From: JACCVL01 sp963704295
GTDB lineage: Bacteria; Actinomycetota; Actinomycetes; Propionibacteriales; Nocardioidaceae
Length of the DNA: 64,000 bases
Assembly: GCA_963704295.1 (NCBI GenBank)
Contig: OY969884.1
Location: 868,001 to 932,000 of the forward strand
Direction: 5' to 3'
Shown here: positions 53,255 through 62,182 of the stretch, piece by piece
How the letters are laid out: each line of letters begins with the position of its first letter
Position numbering within the stretch: the stretch's first letter is position 1
The notes under the pieces: model-generated
What the model was told of the DNA's origin: nothing
Database searches by the model: none
Seen by the model: the letters and a program-made list of their open reading frames with translations, nothing else
Position numbers and translations under genes: made by a program

Positions 53255-53512
53255 TCAGACGGCGCGCTTCTTCAGCTTGCGCCGCTCCCGCTCCGACAGC
53301 CCGCCCCAGATACCGAAGCGCTCGTCGTGCTCCAGTGCGTACTCCAGGCAGTCCGCCTGGACGTCGCACGTGAGGCAGACCCGCTTGGCCTCTCGGGTGG
53401 AGCCGCCCTTCTCCGGGAAGAACGCCTCGGGATCGGTCTGAGCGCACAGCGCCCGTTCCTGCCAGTCCGGCTCGGCCTCGGCCTCGCCGTCGAGCACTAG
53501 GAAGTCCGGCAC
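53255..53512 (-). CDS. whiB2: WhiB2/WhmD-type iron-sulfur transcription factor
   Basis: An 85-residue WhiB protein that binds a [4Fe-4S] cluster and controls septation and development. The four cluster cysteines are Cys23, Cys46, Cys49 and Cys55 (CAQ...CLTCDVQADC), followed by the turn GIWGG (67-71) and the basic C-terminal tail RERRKLKKRAV. The start is GTG at 53512 with a near-perfect AAGGAGG six bases before it. Location next to cofD/fbiB and the GT2 gene matches WhiB2 of mycobacteria. A long leader with a probable promoter lies upstream. Confidence 0.95.
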   Translation of the reverse strand: MPDFLVLDGEAEAEPDWQERALCAQTDPEAFFPEKGGSTREAKRVCLTCDVQADCLEYALEHDERFGIWGGLSERERRKLKKRAV

Positions 53513-53620
53513 GGTCTGCCTCCTTCGACCCTGGTACCGCGCGTGATGTGCCCGGCTCGGAGACGACTGCCGGCACGAGGTCGCGGGCCCCGGTCACGGC
53601 ATCCGAATGACACGTGTGGA

Positions 53621-53650
53621 ATTACATGCCTGTCAATCCACGAAAGTCAA
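53621..53650 (-). promoter_or_regulatory. Likely whiB2 promoter
   Basis: On the minus strand TTGACT (53645-53650) and TGTAAT (53621-53626) are separated by 18 bases, in a patch far more AT-rich than its surroundings. A second pair, TTGACA (53631-53636) and TGTCAT (53607-53612), also 18 bases apart, overlaps it. Either would give a leader of roughly 90-110 bases before the whiB2 GTG. Confidence 0.5.
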
Positions 53651-53667
53651 GCCAAAGCCTGGTATTG

Positions 53668-53681
53668 GGACCGATCGGTCC
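53668..53681. promoter_or_regulatory. 14-bp perfect palindrome between whiB2 and cofD
   Basis: GGACCGATCGGTCC reads the same on both strands, 32 bases before the cofD ATG and just upstream of the whiB2 -35. It is placed as an operator for one or both genes. The binding protein is unknown. Confidence 0.45.
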
Positions 53682-53713
53682 ATGCCGGATCCGCGCTGCC
53701 ACACTTGCCGACC

Positions 53714-54688
53714 ATGCGGGTGACGGCTGTCTCGGGAGGGATCGGCGGCGCCCGCTTCCTGCGCGGGCTGCTGCACGTCCTCGAGCCCGACGACGAGGTC
53801 ACGGTGGTGGGAAACACCGCCGACGACATCTGGCTGTTCGGGCTCAAGGTCTGCCCCGACCTCGACACGGTGATGTACACCCTCGGCGGCGGCATCGACG
53901 ACGAGCGCGGCTGGGGCCGCCGGGACGAGAGCTGGCGGGCCAAGGAGGAGTTGGCGGCGTACGGGGTCGAGCCGACCTGGTTCGGCCTCGGCGACCGGGA
54001 CCTGGCGACGCACCTGGTGCGAACCCAGATGCTGACCGCGGGCTACCCGCTGTCCACGGTCACCACCGCGCTGGCGGCGCGCTGGTTGGCGGCGCTGCGC
54101 CCCGCGGTGCGGCTGCTGCCGATGTCCGACGACCGGGTGGAGACGCACGTCGTCATCGACGACGGCGCCGGCCGGCGGGCGGTGCACTTCCAGGAGTACT
54201 GGGTGCGGCTGCGGGCCGACGTCCCGACGCACGACGTGGTGGTGGTCGGCCAGCAGGAGGCGAGCCCCGCGCCTGGGGTGCTCGCGGCGATCGCGGACTG
54301 CGACGTGCTGCTGCTTCCGCCGTCCAACCCGGTGGTGTCGGTCGGCACCGTGCTGGGCGTGCCCGGCGTCGGTGAGGCGGTCCGGGCGACCGCCGCCCCG
54401 GTGGTCGGGGTCTCCCCCATCGTGGGCGGCGCCGCCGTGCGCGGGATGGCAGATCCGCTGCTGCGTGCGCTCGGTGTCGAGGTCTCGGCGGACGCTGTCG
54501 GCGTCCGCTACGGCGCCCGCAGCGCGGGAGGCGTGCTGGACGGTTGGCTGGTGGACACGGTCGACGCCGGGGTGACCGCCGCGGTCGAGGCGGCCGGCAT
54601 CCGCTGCCGGGCGGTGCCGCTGCTGATGCGCGACCTCGACGCCACCGCTGCCATCGCCCGCGCGGCGCTCGATCTGGCCGGGCGATGA
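53714..54688 (+). CDS. cofD: 2-phospho-L-lactate (phosphoenolpyruvyl) transferase of F420 biosynthesis
   Basis: CofD/FbiA joins the lactyl- or enolpyruvyl-phospho-GDP donor to Fo, making (dehydro-)F420-0. The 324-residue protein begins MRVTAVSGGIGGARFLRGL (nucleotide loop) and shows GNTADDIWLFGLKVCPDLDTVMYTLGGGID (Fo and metal site), HFQEYWVR, LLPPSNPVVSVGT and GVSPIVGG. The ATG at 53714 fits family N-termini; the frame is open further up without homology. It overlaps fbiB as ATGA. In mycobacteria the substrate comes from PEP via FbiD. Confidence 0.95.
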   Translation: MRVTAVSGGIGGARFLRGLLHVLEPDDEVTVVGNTADDIWLFGLKVCPDLDTVMYTLGGGIDDERGWGRRDESWRAKEELAAYGVEPTWFGLGDRDLATHLVRTQMLTAGYPLSTVTTALAARWLAALRPAVRLLPMSDDRVETHVVIDDGAGRRAVHFQEYWVRLRADVPTHDVVVVGQQEASPAPGVLAAIADCDVLLLPPSNPVVSVGTVLGVPGVGEAVRATAAPVVGVSPIVGGAAVRGMADPLLRALGVEVSADAVGVRYGARSAGGVLDGWLVDTVDAGVTAAVEAAGIRCRAVPLLMRDLDATAAIARAALDLAGR

Positions 54689-55722
54689 CGCCGGACCACC
54701 GGCTGTCGGTGCGCGCCGTGAGCGACCTCCCCGACCTGGTGCCCGGCGCCGACCTGGCCGCCCTCGTCGCTGGGGGCGAGCCGGCCGATGGCGACGTGGT
54801 CGTGGTGTCCAGCAAGGCCGTGGCCAAGGTCGAGGGCCGAGTCCGCGCCGGGCCGCTGGACGAGGTGGTCGCCGCCGAGACCGTCCGGGTGGTCGCCGCC
54901 CGGGGTGCACTCCGGATCGTGCGCACCCGGCACGGCCTGGTGCTCGCGGCCGCCGGCGTCGACGAGTCGAACACCACGCCCGGCACCGTGGTCCCGCTGC
55001 CCGTCGACCCGGACGCGTCGGCCCGCCGGCTGCGGGCGGACCTGCTGCGGCGCACGGGCCGCAACGTGGCCGTCCTGGTCACCGACACGGCGGGCCGGCC
55101 GTGGCGCACCGGCCAGACCGACATCGCGGTCGGTTGCGCGGGTCTCGCGCCGCTGCTCGACCTGGCTGGCCACCGCGACGGCTGGGGCCGACCGCTGTCG
55201 GTGACCGCCCCCGCCATCGCCGACGAGGCGGCCGGTGCCGCCCAACTGGTGCTGGCCAAGGCGGCCCGGACACCGGTCGCGGTGCTGACCGGTCTGGCCG
55301 CGCACGTGCTGCCCGTCGGCGAGGAGGGTCCCGGTGCCGCCGCGCTGGTCCGACCCGACGCGGAGGACCTGTTCGGTCTCGGGAGCCGCGAGGCCGTGCA
55401 CGCGGCGGCGCGGCGCGGTCCGGCCGATGCCCGCGGCTTCGCGGCCGGGGCGCCGGCGGGCCTGCTGAGCGGCCGGTTGCGCGAGCTCGCCCGCGCGGCC
55501 GGGTCGGGGGTGGTCGCGGTCGAGGTCTCCGTCACCGACGGCCCGCCACCGACCGCGACCGTGCTGCCCGCCGGCGGCCGCGGGTGCCGAGACGCCGACG
55601 TGCTGCTCGCCGCCGGCGCGGTGGCGGAACGGCTGCTGGCACTGGCCTGGGCGGATCGGGTCGCGCTGGTCGAGGCCGATCGCGCGCCGGGCGCGGTGCT
55701 CGCGCTGCGCGCGACTCCGTAG
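54685..55722 (+). CDS. fbiB: Coenzyme F420-0:L-glutamate ligase, without full FbiB reductase domain
   Basis: The N-terminal CofE domain (about 1-240) adds gamma-glutamates to F420-0: VVSSKAVAKVEGR, DESNTTPGTVV, RNVAVLVTDTAGRPWRTGQTDIAVG. In mycobacteria FbiB (about 450 residues) continues into a flavin-binding nitroreductase domain that reduces dehydro-F420-0. Here only about 100 residues follow (from DLFGLGSREAVHAAARR), low in complexity and without a recognisable nitroreductase core, and the protein stops at 345. Reduction of dehydro-F420-0 would then need another protein. Coupled to cofD by ATGA. Confidence 0.9.
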   Translation: MTPDHRLSVRAVSDLPDLVPGADLAALVAGGEPADGDVVVVSSKAVAKVEGRVRAGPLDEVVAAETVRVVAARGALRIVRTRHGLVLAAAGVDESNTTPGTVVPLPVDPDASARRLRADLLRRTGRNVAVLVTDTAGRPWRTGQTDIAVGCAGLAPLLDLAGHRDGWGRPLSVTAPAIADEAAGAAQLVLAKAARTPVAVLTGLAAHVLPVGEEGPGAAALVRPDAEDLFGLGSREAVHAAARRGPADARGFAAGAPAGLLSGRLRELARAAGSGVVAVEVSVTDGPPPTATVLPAGGRGCRDADVLLAAGAVAERLLALAWADRVALVEADRAPGAVLALRATP

Positions 55723-55731
55723 ACTTCCCCC

Positions 55732-56499
55732 GTGGCCAAACCCAGCAAGAACCGTGAGCGCGCCGCGCGGATCGAGGCGATGCGACGCGAGTCCGCCCGC
55801 GCCGAACGGCGCCGCACCCTGCTCGTGGTGCTGGTTGCCGGCGTGGTGGCGCTCGCGATCGTCGGCGGCACCGCGTGGAAGCTCTACGACGACGCGCAGC
55901 GCTCCGAGCAGATCGCCGGCACCGACCTGGCCGCTTTCGGGGTCGAGAGCGACGCGGCCGGGTGCGGCGACGTGATCACCGCGGGTGCGGAGGGTCAGGG
56001 CGAGCACCTTGACGGTCAGGAGATCGACTACCCCGACGCGCCACCGGCCTTCGGCGCGCACTGGAGCAATCCCACCGAGTTCGGCCGCACCTTCTACACC
56101 GACGCCGACCGCCCGGACCTGGAGCGGCTCGTGCACAACCTCGAGCACGGCTACACGGTGCTGTGGTACGACCAGACGATCGCCGACGACGCGGAGGCCA
56201 TGGGCGCGATCGAGGACCTGGCCGCGAAGTTCGACGTCGACGACCCTGGGTCGGTGACCGACATCGAGGCGTACAACGAGAGCAAGTTCATCGCCGCCCC
56301 GTGGACCGAGGACGACGGCGAGCCGTTCCCCGACGGCAAGCACGTCGCGCTCACGCACTGGGCGATCGACGGGGACGATGCTGTCGAGGGTGTCGGCATG
56401 GGCGCCTGGGAGTACTGCGACCAGCCGAGCGGTGAAGCCCTGGAGTCGTTCATGGCCGAGTACCCGGCCAGCAACAGCCCGGAGCCGCAGGGCCAGTGA
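55732..56499 (+). CDS. DUF3105 membrane-anchored protein
   Basis: A 255-residue protein: a charged cytoplasmic N-terminus (MAKPSKNRERAARIEAMRRESARAERRR), one TM (about 30-50) and an extracellular DUF3105 domain (about 80-245) with Cys77 and the family motif in HNLEHGYTVLWY (His-rich, possible metal site), plus KHVALTHWAIDG and WEYCDQPSG. Function unknown. GTG start, nine bases downstream of fbiB, so co-transcription is likely. Convergent with the guanylyltransferase gene. Confidence 0.86.
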   Translation: MAKPSKNRERAARIEAMRRESARAERRRTLLVVLVAGVVALAIVGGTAWKLYDDAQRSEQIAGTDLAAFGVESDAAGCGDVITAGAEGQGEHLDGQEIDYPDAPPAFGAHWSNPTEFGRTFYTDADRPDLERLVHNLEHGYTVLWYDQTIADDAEAMGAIEDLAAKFDVDDPGSVTDIEAYNESKFIAAPWTEDDGEPFPDGKHVALTHWAIDGDDAVEGVGMGAWEYCDQPSGEALESFMAEYPASNSPEPQGQ

Positions 56500-56520
56500 C
56501 CCGGGCCGGGACGCCTCCCG

Positions 56521-57588
56521 TCAGCCGGCGCTGAAGCGCACGCCCTCGTCCGGCAGGCTGACATCGCAGTTGACCCGCACCCCGCCGAGCAGTTCGCAGC
56601 GGGCGCCGACCCGGGCGCCGTCCCCGAGCACCGAGCCCTGCAGGACGGTGTCGGCGCCCACCCGGGCACCCGGGCCGAGCACCGAGTCCACGACGGTGGC
56701 CCCGGCCGCGACCACGGTGTCGGCCATCAACACGCTGCCGTCCACGAAGGCTCCGGCCTGCACGATCGCCCCCGGGCCGACCGCGGAGCCACCGACCACC
56801 CTGGCGGTCCCGTCGACCCGGCCGGTCGGGTGCAGCAACCGCTCCCCCGGCGGGTTCGGCAGCGCCGGCGAGGCGGCGAGGCCGCGGACCAGGTCGCTGG
56901 AGGCCTTGACCAGCGCGGCCGGAGTGCCGACGTCCGTCCAGTAGCCGTCGGCACGGTGCCCGACCAGCAGCCGGCCGTCACGCAGCAGCTGCGGGAACGT
57001 CTCGCGCTCGACCGACACCGGGACGCCGGCCGGGATGTCGGCGATCACCTTGCGCCGGAAGACGTAGCAGCCGGCGTTCACCTGCCGGGTGACCGGGTCC
57101 GGCGACTTCTCCACGAAGGCGGTGACCCGCCCACCGTCGTCGGTCGGCACGCAGCCGTAGCTGCGCGGGTCGGCCACGACCACCACCTGCAGCGAGACCT
57201 CGGCACCGGCGGCGGTGAAGTCCGCCACCTGCGCTGCCAGGTCATGGTCCGACAGCTGGTCCCCGTTCAGGACGATCACCGGGTCGTCGAGAGCGCCCTC
57301 CAGCAGCTCGGCGGCGTTGCGGATGGCACCACCGGTGCCCAGCGGCACCTGCTCGTGCGCGTAGGACAACCGGACCCCGAAGGCTCCGCCGTCGCCGAGC
57401 GCCTCCGCCAGCTCGCTCGCCCGGTACGAGGCGGCCAGCACGACGTGCTGCACGCCGACCGCGGCCAGCCGGGCGAGCTGGTGGCCGAGCAGCGGGACGC
57501 CGGCCACCGGCAGCAGGTGCTTGGGGTGCCGCGCGGTCAGCGGGCGCAGCCGCGATCCCAGCCCACCCGCGACGATGACCGCCTCCAT
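56521..57588 (-). CDS. NDP-sugar pyrophosphorylase, mannose-1-phosphate guanylyltransferase-like
   Basis: A 355-residue nucleotidyltransferase that joins NTP and a sugar-1-phosphate; the genomic position equals ManB/ManC (Rv3264c) of mycobacteria, favouring GDP-mannose. The N-terminal domain has AVIVAGGLGSRLRPLTARHPKHLLPVAG, LGTGGAIRNA, VLNGDQLSD and FVEKSP; the C-terminal quarter (from about 250) is a left-handed beta-helix of hexapeptides (GTARVVGGSAVGPGAIVQAG). Substrate specificity (GTP/mannose versus dTTP/glucose) cannot be fixed by eye. ATG start. Confidence 0.88.
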   Translation of the reverse strand: MEAVIVAGGLGSRLRPLTARHPKHLLPVAGVPLLGHQLARLAAVGVQHVVLAASYRASELAEALGDGGAFGVRLSYAHEQVPLGTGGAIRNAAELLEGALDDPVIVLNGDQLSDHDLAAQVADFTAAGAEVSLQVVVVADPRSYGCVPTDDGGRVTAFVEKSPDPVTRQVNAGCYVFRRKVIADIPAGVPVSVERETFPQLLRDGRLLVGHRADGYWTDVGTPAALVKASSDLVRGLAASPALPNPPGERLLHPTGRVDGTARVVGGSAVGPGAIVQAGAFVDGSVLMADTVVAAGATVVDSVLGPGARVGADTVLQGSVLGDGARVGARCELLGGVRVNCDVSLPDEGVRFSAG

Positions 57589-57631
57589 GACCGGAATCCT
57601 GCCACGGCGGGTCGGCGGCTACGGTGCCCCG

Positions 57632-58396
57632 ATGCCCGCACCTGCCGGACCGGACCAGACCGTGCCCGTCCTCGTGGAGCGGCTGACCCGCGGCGACGCG
57701 AGCCGGCCGCTGGTCACCTGGGTGGACGTCGGGACTGCGGCCCGAGTGGAGCTGTCGGTGGCGACCGTGGCGAACTGGGTGGCCAAGATCGGCGGGCTGC
57801 TGCAGGACGGTCTCGACATCGAGGCCGGCGACCGGGTGCGGTTGTCGTTGCCGGCGCACTGGCTTGCCGTCCCCTGGGCACTCGGCTGCTGGACCATCGG
57901 CGCAGTGGTCGAGGGTGCGGACTCCGCCGCCGGAGGACCACCCGCGCTGGAGGTGTTCGGCGCGGACCGGTTCCCGACGACCGGGGGCCGACCGGTCGTG
58001 GTGGGGCTGGGGCCGTTCGGGGGGCCGGTGTCCGGCGGCCCGCCAGCCGGCGCGCTGGACTCCGGTGCGGAGGTGCTCGGGCACCCCGACGAGCTGTGGG
58101 TGCACGACCCGCCGGGCCCGTCCTCCCCCGCGCTGGTCCGGGCCGGGTCTGACCTCGACCACGCCGGGGTGCTGGCCGCGGCCCGGGCCCTGGCCGACCG
58201 GCTCGGCATCGGCACCGGCGGCCGGCTGCTGACCACGACCGTGCCGGCGACCGCCGACGGCCTGCTGGAGATCGTCCTGGTCCCGCTCGTGACCGCCGGC
58301 TCGGTGGTCCTGGTGAGCGGTGCTGCGCCGGACCCCGCGGGGCTGGCGGCCCTCGCCGACCGGGAGCGGGCGGACGTCGTTAGGGTCACCGCATGA
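57632..58396 (+). CDS. TIGR03089 family protein (AMP-ligase-like fragment)
   Basis: A 254-residue actinobacterial protein of the TIGR03089 family, related to the N-terminal part of acyl-CoA synthetase/AMP-binding enzymes but without the full set of ATP-binding motifs and the C-terminal lid. ELSVATVANWVAKIGGLLQDGLDIEAGDRVRLSLPAHWLAVPWALGCW mirrors the start of that superfamily. Function unknown. The ATG at 57632 is 43 bases from the divergent guanylyltransferase start; the stop overlaps galE as ATGA. Confidence 0.86.
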   Translation: MPAPAGPDQTVPVLVERLTRGDASRPLVTWVDVGTAARVELSVATVANWVAKIGGLLQDGLDIEAGDRVRLSLPAHWLAVPWALGCWTIGAVVEGADSAAGGPPALEVFGADRFPTTGGRPVVVGLGPFGGPVSGGPPAGALDSGAEVLGHPDELWVHDPPGPSSPALVRAGSDLDHAGVLAAARALADRLGIGTGGRLLTTTVPATADGLLEIVLVPLVTAGSVVLVSGAAPDPAGLAALADRERADVVRVTA

Positions 58397-59364
58397 CGTG
58401 GATGGTGACCGGCGGCGCGGGCTACATCGGGGCACACGTGGTGCGCGCCTTCCAAGCCGTGGACATCCCGGTCGTGGTGCTGGACGACCTGTCCAGCGGG
58501 CACGGGCACTTCGTTCCCGAGGACGTGCCGTTCGCGCAAGGGACGATCCTCGACACGGACCTGCTGCGGGGCACGTTCCGCGAGCACGACGTCGAGGGCG
58601 TCGTGCACACCGCCGGTTTCAAGTACGCCGGGGTGTCGGTGCAGCAGCCGCTGCACACCTACGAGCAGAACGTCGAGGGCACCCGCCGACTGCTCGTCGC
58701 GATGACCGACTGCGGTGTGCAGAACATCGTCTTCTCCGGCAGCGCCGCGGTGTTCGGGACGCCGGACGTCGACCTGGTCACGGAGGACACCCCCAAGGCG
58801 CCCGAGTCGCCGTACGGCGAGTCCAAGCTGATCGGCGAGTGGCTGGTGGCCGCGACCGCGCGCGTGACCGGGCTGCGGCATACCAGCCTGCGCTACTTCA
58901 ACGTGGTCGGCTCCGCCTACGACGACGTGTACGACACCAGCCCGCACAACCTGGTCCCGCTGGTCCTCAAGGCGCTGACCGACGGCCGGACGCCGCACAT
59001 CAACGGCGACGACTACGACACCCCGGACGGGACCTGCGTCCGCGACTACCTGCACGTCGGCGACCTGGCGGACAGCCACGTCGCGGCGGCCCGGGCCCTG
59101 GCCGAGGGTCGGCAGCTGCAGCCGGCCTACAACCTGGGCAGCGGGGACGGCATGTCGGTCGCCGAGATCATGGCCGCGGTGCGCCGGGTGACCGGCATCG
59201 AGTTCGAGCCGGAGGTCCAGGCCCGCCGGCCCGGCGACCCGGACCGGATCGTGGCCTCCGGGGCCGCGGCCGCTCGGGACATCGGCTGGCGGATGTCGTA
59301 CACGGTCGACGAGATGATGGCCAGCGCATGGAAGGCCTGGTCCGCCGCCGCAGCCGTCGGCTAG
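58393..59364 (+). CDS. galE: UDP-glucose 4-epimerase
   Basis: Interconverts UDP-glucose and UDP-galactose. The 323-residue SDR protein has the NAD motif GGAGYIG (7-13), Ser in FSGSAAVFG (115-117) and the catalytic YxxxK as Tyr141/Lys145 (SPYGESK), then LRYFNVVGSA and CVRDYLHVGDLA. With the glf gene at the window end it would supply UDP-galactofuranose for the galactan exported by the adjacent Wzm/Wzt. Coupled to TIGR03089 by ATGA; its TAG shares CTAG with the convergent amidase gene. Confidence 0.94.
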   Translation: MTWMVTGGAGYIGAHVVRAFQAVDIPVVVLDDLSSGHGHFVPEDVPFAQGTILDTDLLRGTFREHDVEGVVHTAGFKYAGVSVQQPLHTYEQNVEGTRRLLVAMTDCGVQNIVFSGSAAVFGTPDVDLVTEDTPKAPESPYGESKLIGEWLVAATARVTGLRHTSLRYFNVVGSAYDDVYDTSPHNLVPLVLKALTDGRTPHINGDDYDTPDGTCVRDYLHVGDLADSHVAAARALAEGRQLQPAYNLGSGDGMSVAEIMAAVRRVTGIEFEPEVQARRPGDPDRIVASGAAAARDIGWRMSYTVDEMMASAWKAWSAAAAVG

Positions 59365-62054
59365 CCGAGCGAGCCCGGGACCGGGCCGGAGCCGATCGGC
59401 ACCCGGTGGGCGAGTCCGCGGCGCTGTCCCGGCAGCAGGAACAGCCGGTCGTTGCTCGCCAGCCGGCCGACCAGGTCGGGCTGCCCGTCGCGGTCCAGGT
59501 CGCCGACCCCGATCAGGGCCGCGTAGCGATCCATCCCGGTGGCGATCGTGACCGGGCTCCGCAGTCCGCCGGGGCCGTTGCCGGGCCACAGCAGCAGCGT
59601 CCCGGTCTGGGTGCGGGTCATCAGATCCGGCGCACCGTCGGTGGTCCACCGACCGACACCGAACATCGTCCGGGGCGAGCCGATGTCACCTCGGGCGGGG
59701 TAGGCCGCGGCGAAACCGGCGCTGCCGCGGCCAGGGTGCACCCACGCGGTCCCGTTCGCGGTGCGAGAGATCAGGTCGGGGCGGCCGTCCCCCGTCCAGT
59801 CGCCGACAGCGGCGATCCCGACCCGGTCGCCCCACCCGGACCAGCCACCCACCGGCGCGCCGAAGCGGCCGTCGCCGCGCCCGGGGAGGAGGAACATCTT
59901 GGAGTCCCGCCGGGCCAGCACGTCGTCCTCGCCGTCACCGTCCCAGTCGCCGACCACGCGGACCCAGCCGTAGCCGGACCAGTCGGCGGTGGACGAGGGC
60001 ACCGGGTGCACCCATGCCGCGTTGCGGCCGGGATGCACCGAGACCGCTCCGCCGGGCGCGCGCAGCAGCGCGTCCATCCGGCCGTCGCCGTCGGCGTCGC
60101 CGAGCAGGCTGACCCGGGCGTCCTCCCACCCGGCCCAACCGCGCAGGCCGCGGGCGTACCGGCCGTCGCCCAGGCCCGGCCGGATCTGGGTACGACCAGC
60201 GCCGGTGCGCACCAGCAGGTCGGGCCGGCGGTCACCGGTCATGTCGAAGCCGGCGGTGAGCAGCATCCGGCCGTCCGCCCACTGCTCCACCTGACGGGGC
60301 TGTCCCATCGTGCCGCCGCCCTTCCCGGGCAGCAGCACCAGCTGGTGCTTGGCGGTGAGGACCAGCAGGTCGTTGTCACCGTCTCCGTCGGAGTCCCCGG
60401 CACCAGTCACGGCCAGCGCCTGACCGTAGGCGTCGGAGACAACGAGGTCGCCGGCGAAGGTGCCGTCACGGCGACCGGGGGCCACCCGCAGCACGCCGGA
60501 GGCGTCCCGGTGCACGACGTCGGGCACCCGGTCGCCGGTGAGGTCGCGAGCCCCGGCAACCAGCGTCGAGCCGGCGAATCGACGGCCGACCGGCTCCGCG
60601 GTGCCGAACGCGCCGTCGTCCGCGCCGGGCACGGTGGAGGCCGTCCCGTCGGCGGCGACCACCAGCAGGTCGCCCCGCCGGTCGCCGGTGAGGTCGCCGA
60701 TGCCGACCACGTCCCGGGCGCCCTTCCACGCCGTGCTGGAGGCGATGGCGGGCCGGAAGCCGGGGCCGGAGTCGCCGGCCAGCACGAGAGTCCGGTCGCC
60801 CTGCCGGACCAGCAGGTCGGGGCGCCGGTCGGAGACGACCGACCGGGCCAGCCGGCGGCCGCGCCAGCCGTGCTGGGCGGCGTCGGCCCGGTTGCGGATC
60901 AGGCCGAGCCGCGCGTACAGGTTGCGCCCCGGGCAGGCGGTGGCGGCGGCGTCTCGATGTCCGTTGACCGTGCGCAGCCGGGTGCCGTCGATGGTGACCG
61001 ACGCGTCCGGGTCCACCCCGTGCAGGCTGAGCTTCCAGGCGAACAGCCGGCCGTACGCCCGCAGCATCGCGGTGGTGGGGCTGGCCGTCTCGAAGTTGCC
61101 GATCGCCGACATGGCGAAGGCCTCCTCGTTGAAGCCCAGGGTGTGCGCTCCGATCACCGGCCGGGCGATGCCGCCCCAGCGGCCCTCCCAGACCCGGCCG
61201 AAGCGGTCGACCAGGAAGTTGTAGCCGACGTCGCTCCAGCCCTGGGACTGCGTGTGGTAGGCGTAGATGCCGCGCAGGATCGCCGGCACCTCCGCGCGGG
61301 TGTAGTCGTTGGCGTTGACGGTGTGATGGACGAACGCGGCGCTGATCTCGCCGTAGCCGGCGAAGCCGTCCCGCATCGACTCGTTGGCGCCCCACTGAGC
61401 CCGGGAGAAGATGCCCGGCCGCGGCGTGACGCCGCCTGCGCCGTTGGTCGCCGGGTACGCGGGGCTGCCGAGCCGTGCGGCGCCGCGCTGCCCCGGGCTC
61501 GCCTGGCCCGGATCGATGACGGAGAGGGTCAGCCCGGCCGGCACCCTGCCGGCGGGGGCGGTGACCTTGACCTGCACCGCGTCGACGGCGCCGACGGCCA
61601 CCGGGTCGGTGCCCGCGAGCGCGGTGGCGGCCTCGGCCCCGCCGGGACTGGGCGCGTGGTCGGCGTCGGCGTGCATCGGCTGCCAGCCGGACCAGTCCCC
61701 GTCGGTCCTGGTCCGCACGGCGAACGGCTGCCCGGTGACCGCGCCGCCCGTCCAGGTGAGTCCGACGGTGGCGTACCCGTCGGCGGGGACCGCGGGGGAG
61801 AGCGCGGTGACTCCGGTCAGCGCCCGGCCGCGCAGCAGCCGGGACCCGGCCGGGTCCACCCCGTCGATCGGCGCCTCCCGGACGACCGGGTCTACCGCGG
61901 TCTCCGTCGCCGGCACCGGAGCCGACGACGGGCGCGCCGGGGCTGCGGTGCTCGTCGCGAGCGGGGCGACCAGGGCGCCCGCAGTCAGCACCGCGCCGGC
62001 CAGGACCGCTCCGGTCAGCGAGCGAGCGGGGTGCAACCAGGACGATCGGTGCAT
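59361..62054 (-). CDS. Secreted N-acetylmuramoyl-L-alanine amidase with FG-GAP beta-propeller
   Basis: An 897-residue exported wall hydrolase. Signal peptide at 1-38 (SLTGAVLAGAVLTAGALVAP, ATSTAA). After a beta domain (about 60-190) comes a PGRP/amidase_2 domain (about 210-390) with zinc ligands in FVHHTVNAN and in NGHRDAAATACPG, and WGANESMRDG at its start. From about 400 to the end there are roughly ten FG-GAP/VCBS units with Ca-binding loops such as GDADGDGRMD and GDWDGDGEDD. The enzyme would cut the bond between MurNAc and the stem peptide; the propeller probably binds wall polymer. An antisense open frame of 1307 codons is an artefact. Confidence 0.92.
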   Translation of the reverse strand: MHRSSWLHPARSLTGAVLAGAVLTAGALVAPLATSTAAPARPSSAPVPATETAVDPVVREAPIDGVDPAGSRLLRGRALTGVTALSPAVPADGYATVGLTWTGGAVTGQPFAVRTRTDGDWSGWQPMHADADHAPSPGGAEAATALAGTDPVAVGAVDAVQVKVTAPAGRVPAGLTLSVIDPGQASPGQRGAARLGSPAYPATNGAGGVTPRPGIFSRAQWGANESMRDGFAGYGEISAAFVHHTVNANDYTRAEVPAILRGIYAYHTQSQGWSDVGYNFLVDRFGRVWEGRWGGIARPVIGAHTLGFNEEAFAMSAIGNFETASPTTAMLRAYGRLFAWKLSLHGVDPDASVTIDGTRLRTVNGHRDAAATACPGRNLYARLGLIRNRADAAQHGWRGRRLARSVVSDRRPDLLVRQGDRTLVLAGDSGPGFRPAIASSTAWKGARDVVGIGDLTGDRRGDLLVVAADGTASTVPGADDGAFGTAEPVGRRFAGSTLVAGARDLTGDRVPDVVHRDASGVLRVAPGRRDGTFAGDLVVSDAYGQALAVTGAGDSDGDGDNDLLVLTAKHQLVLLPGKGGGTMGQPRQVEQWADGRMLLTAGFDMTGDRRPDLLVRTGAGRTQIRPGLGDGRYARGLRGWAGWEDARVSLLGDADGDGRMDALLRAPGGAVSVHPGRNAAWVHPVPSSTADWSGYGWVRVVGDWDGDGEDDVLARRDSKMFLLPGRGDGRFGAPVGGWSGWGDRVGIAAVGDWTGDGRPDLISRTANGTAWVHPGRGSAGFAAAYPARGDIGSPRTMFGVGRWTTDGAPDLMTRTQTGTLLLWPGNGPGGLRSPVTIATGMDRYAALIGVGDLDRDGQPDLVGRLASNDRLFLLPGQRRGLAHRVPIGSGPVPGSLG

Positions 62055-62182
62055 CGAAGATCCTCACTGCGCGGGGTCACTTGCGCACCGATTGTCACAG
62101 CCATCTCAGCGAGCACCGCCTCCGTGGCGCCGATACCAACCGTCCGGATGATGCAGCGGTGGCACGGACGGGCCGCGGCGGC

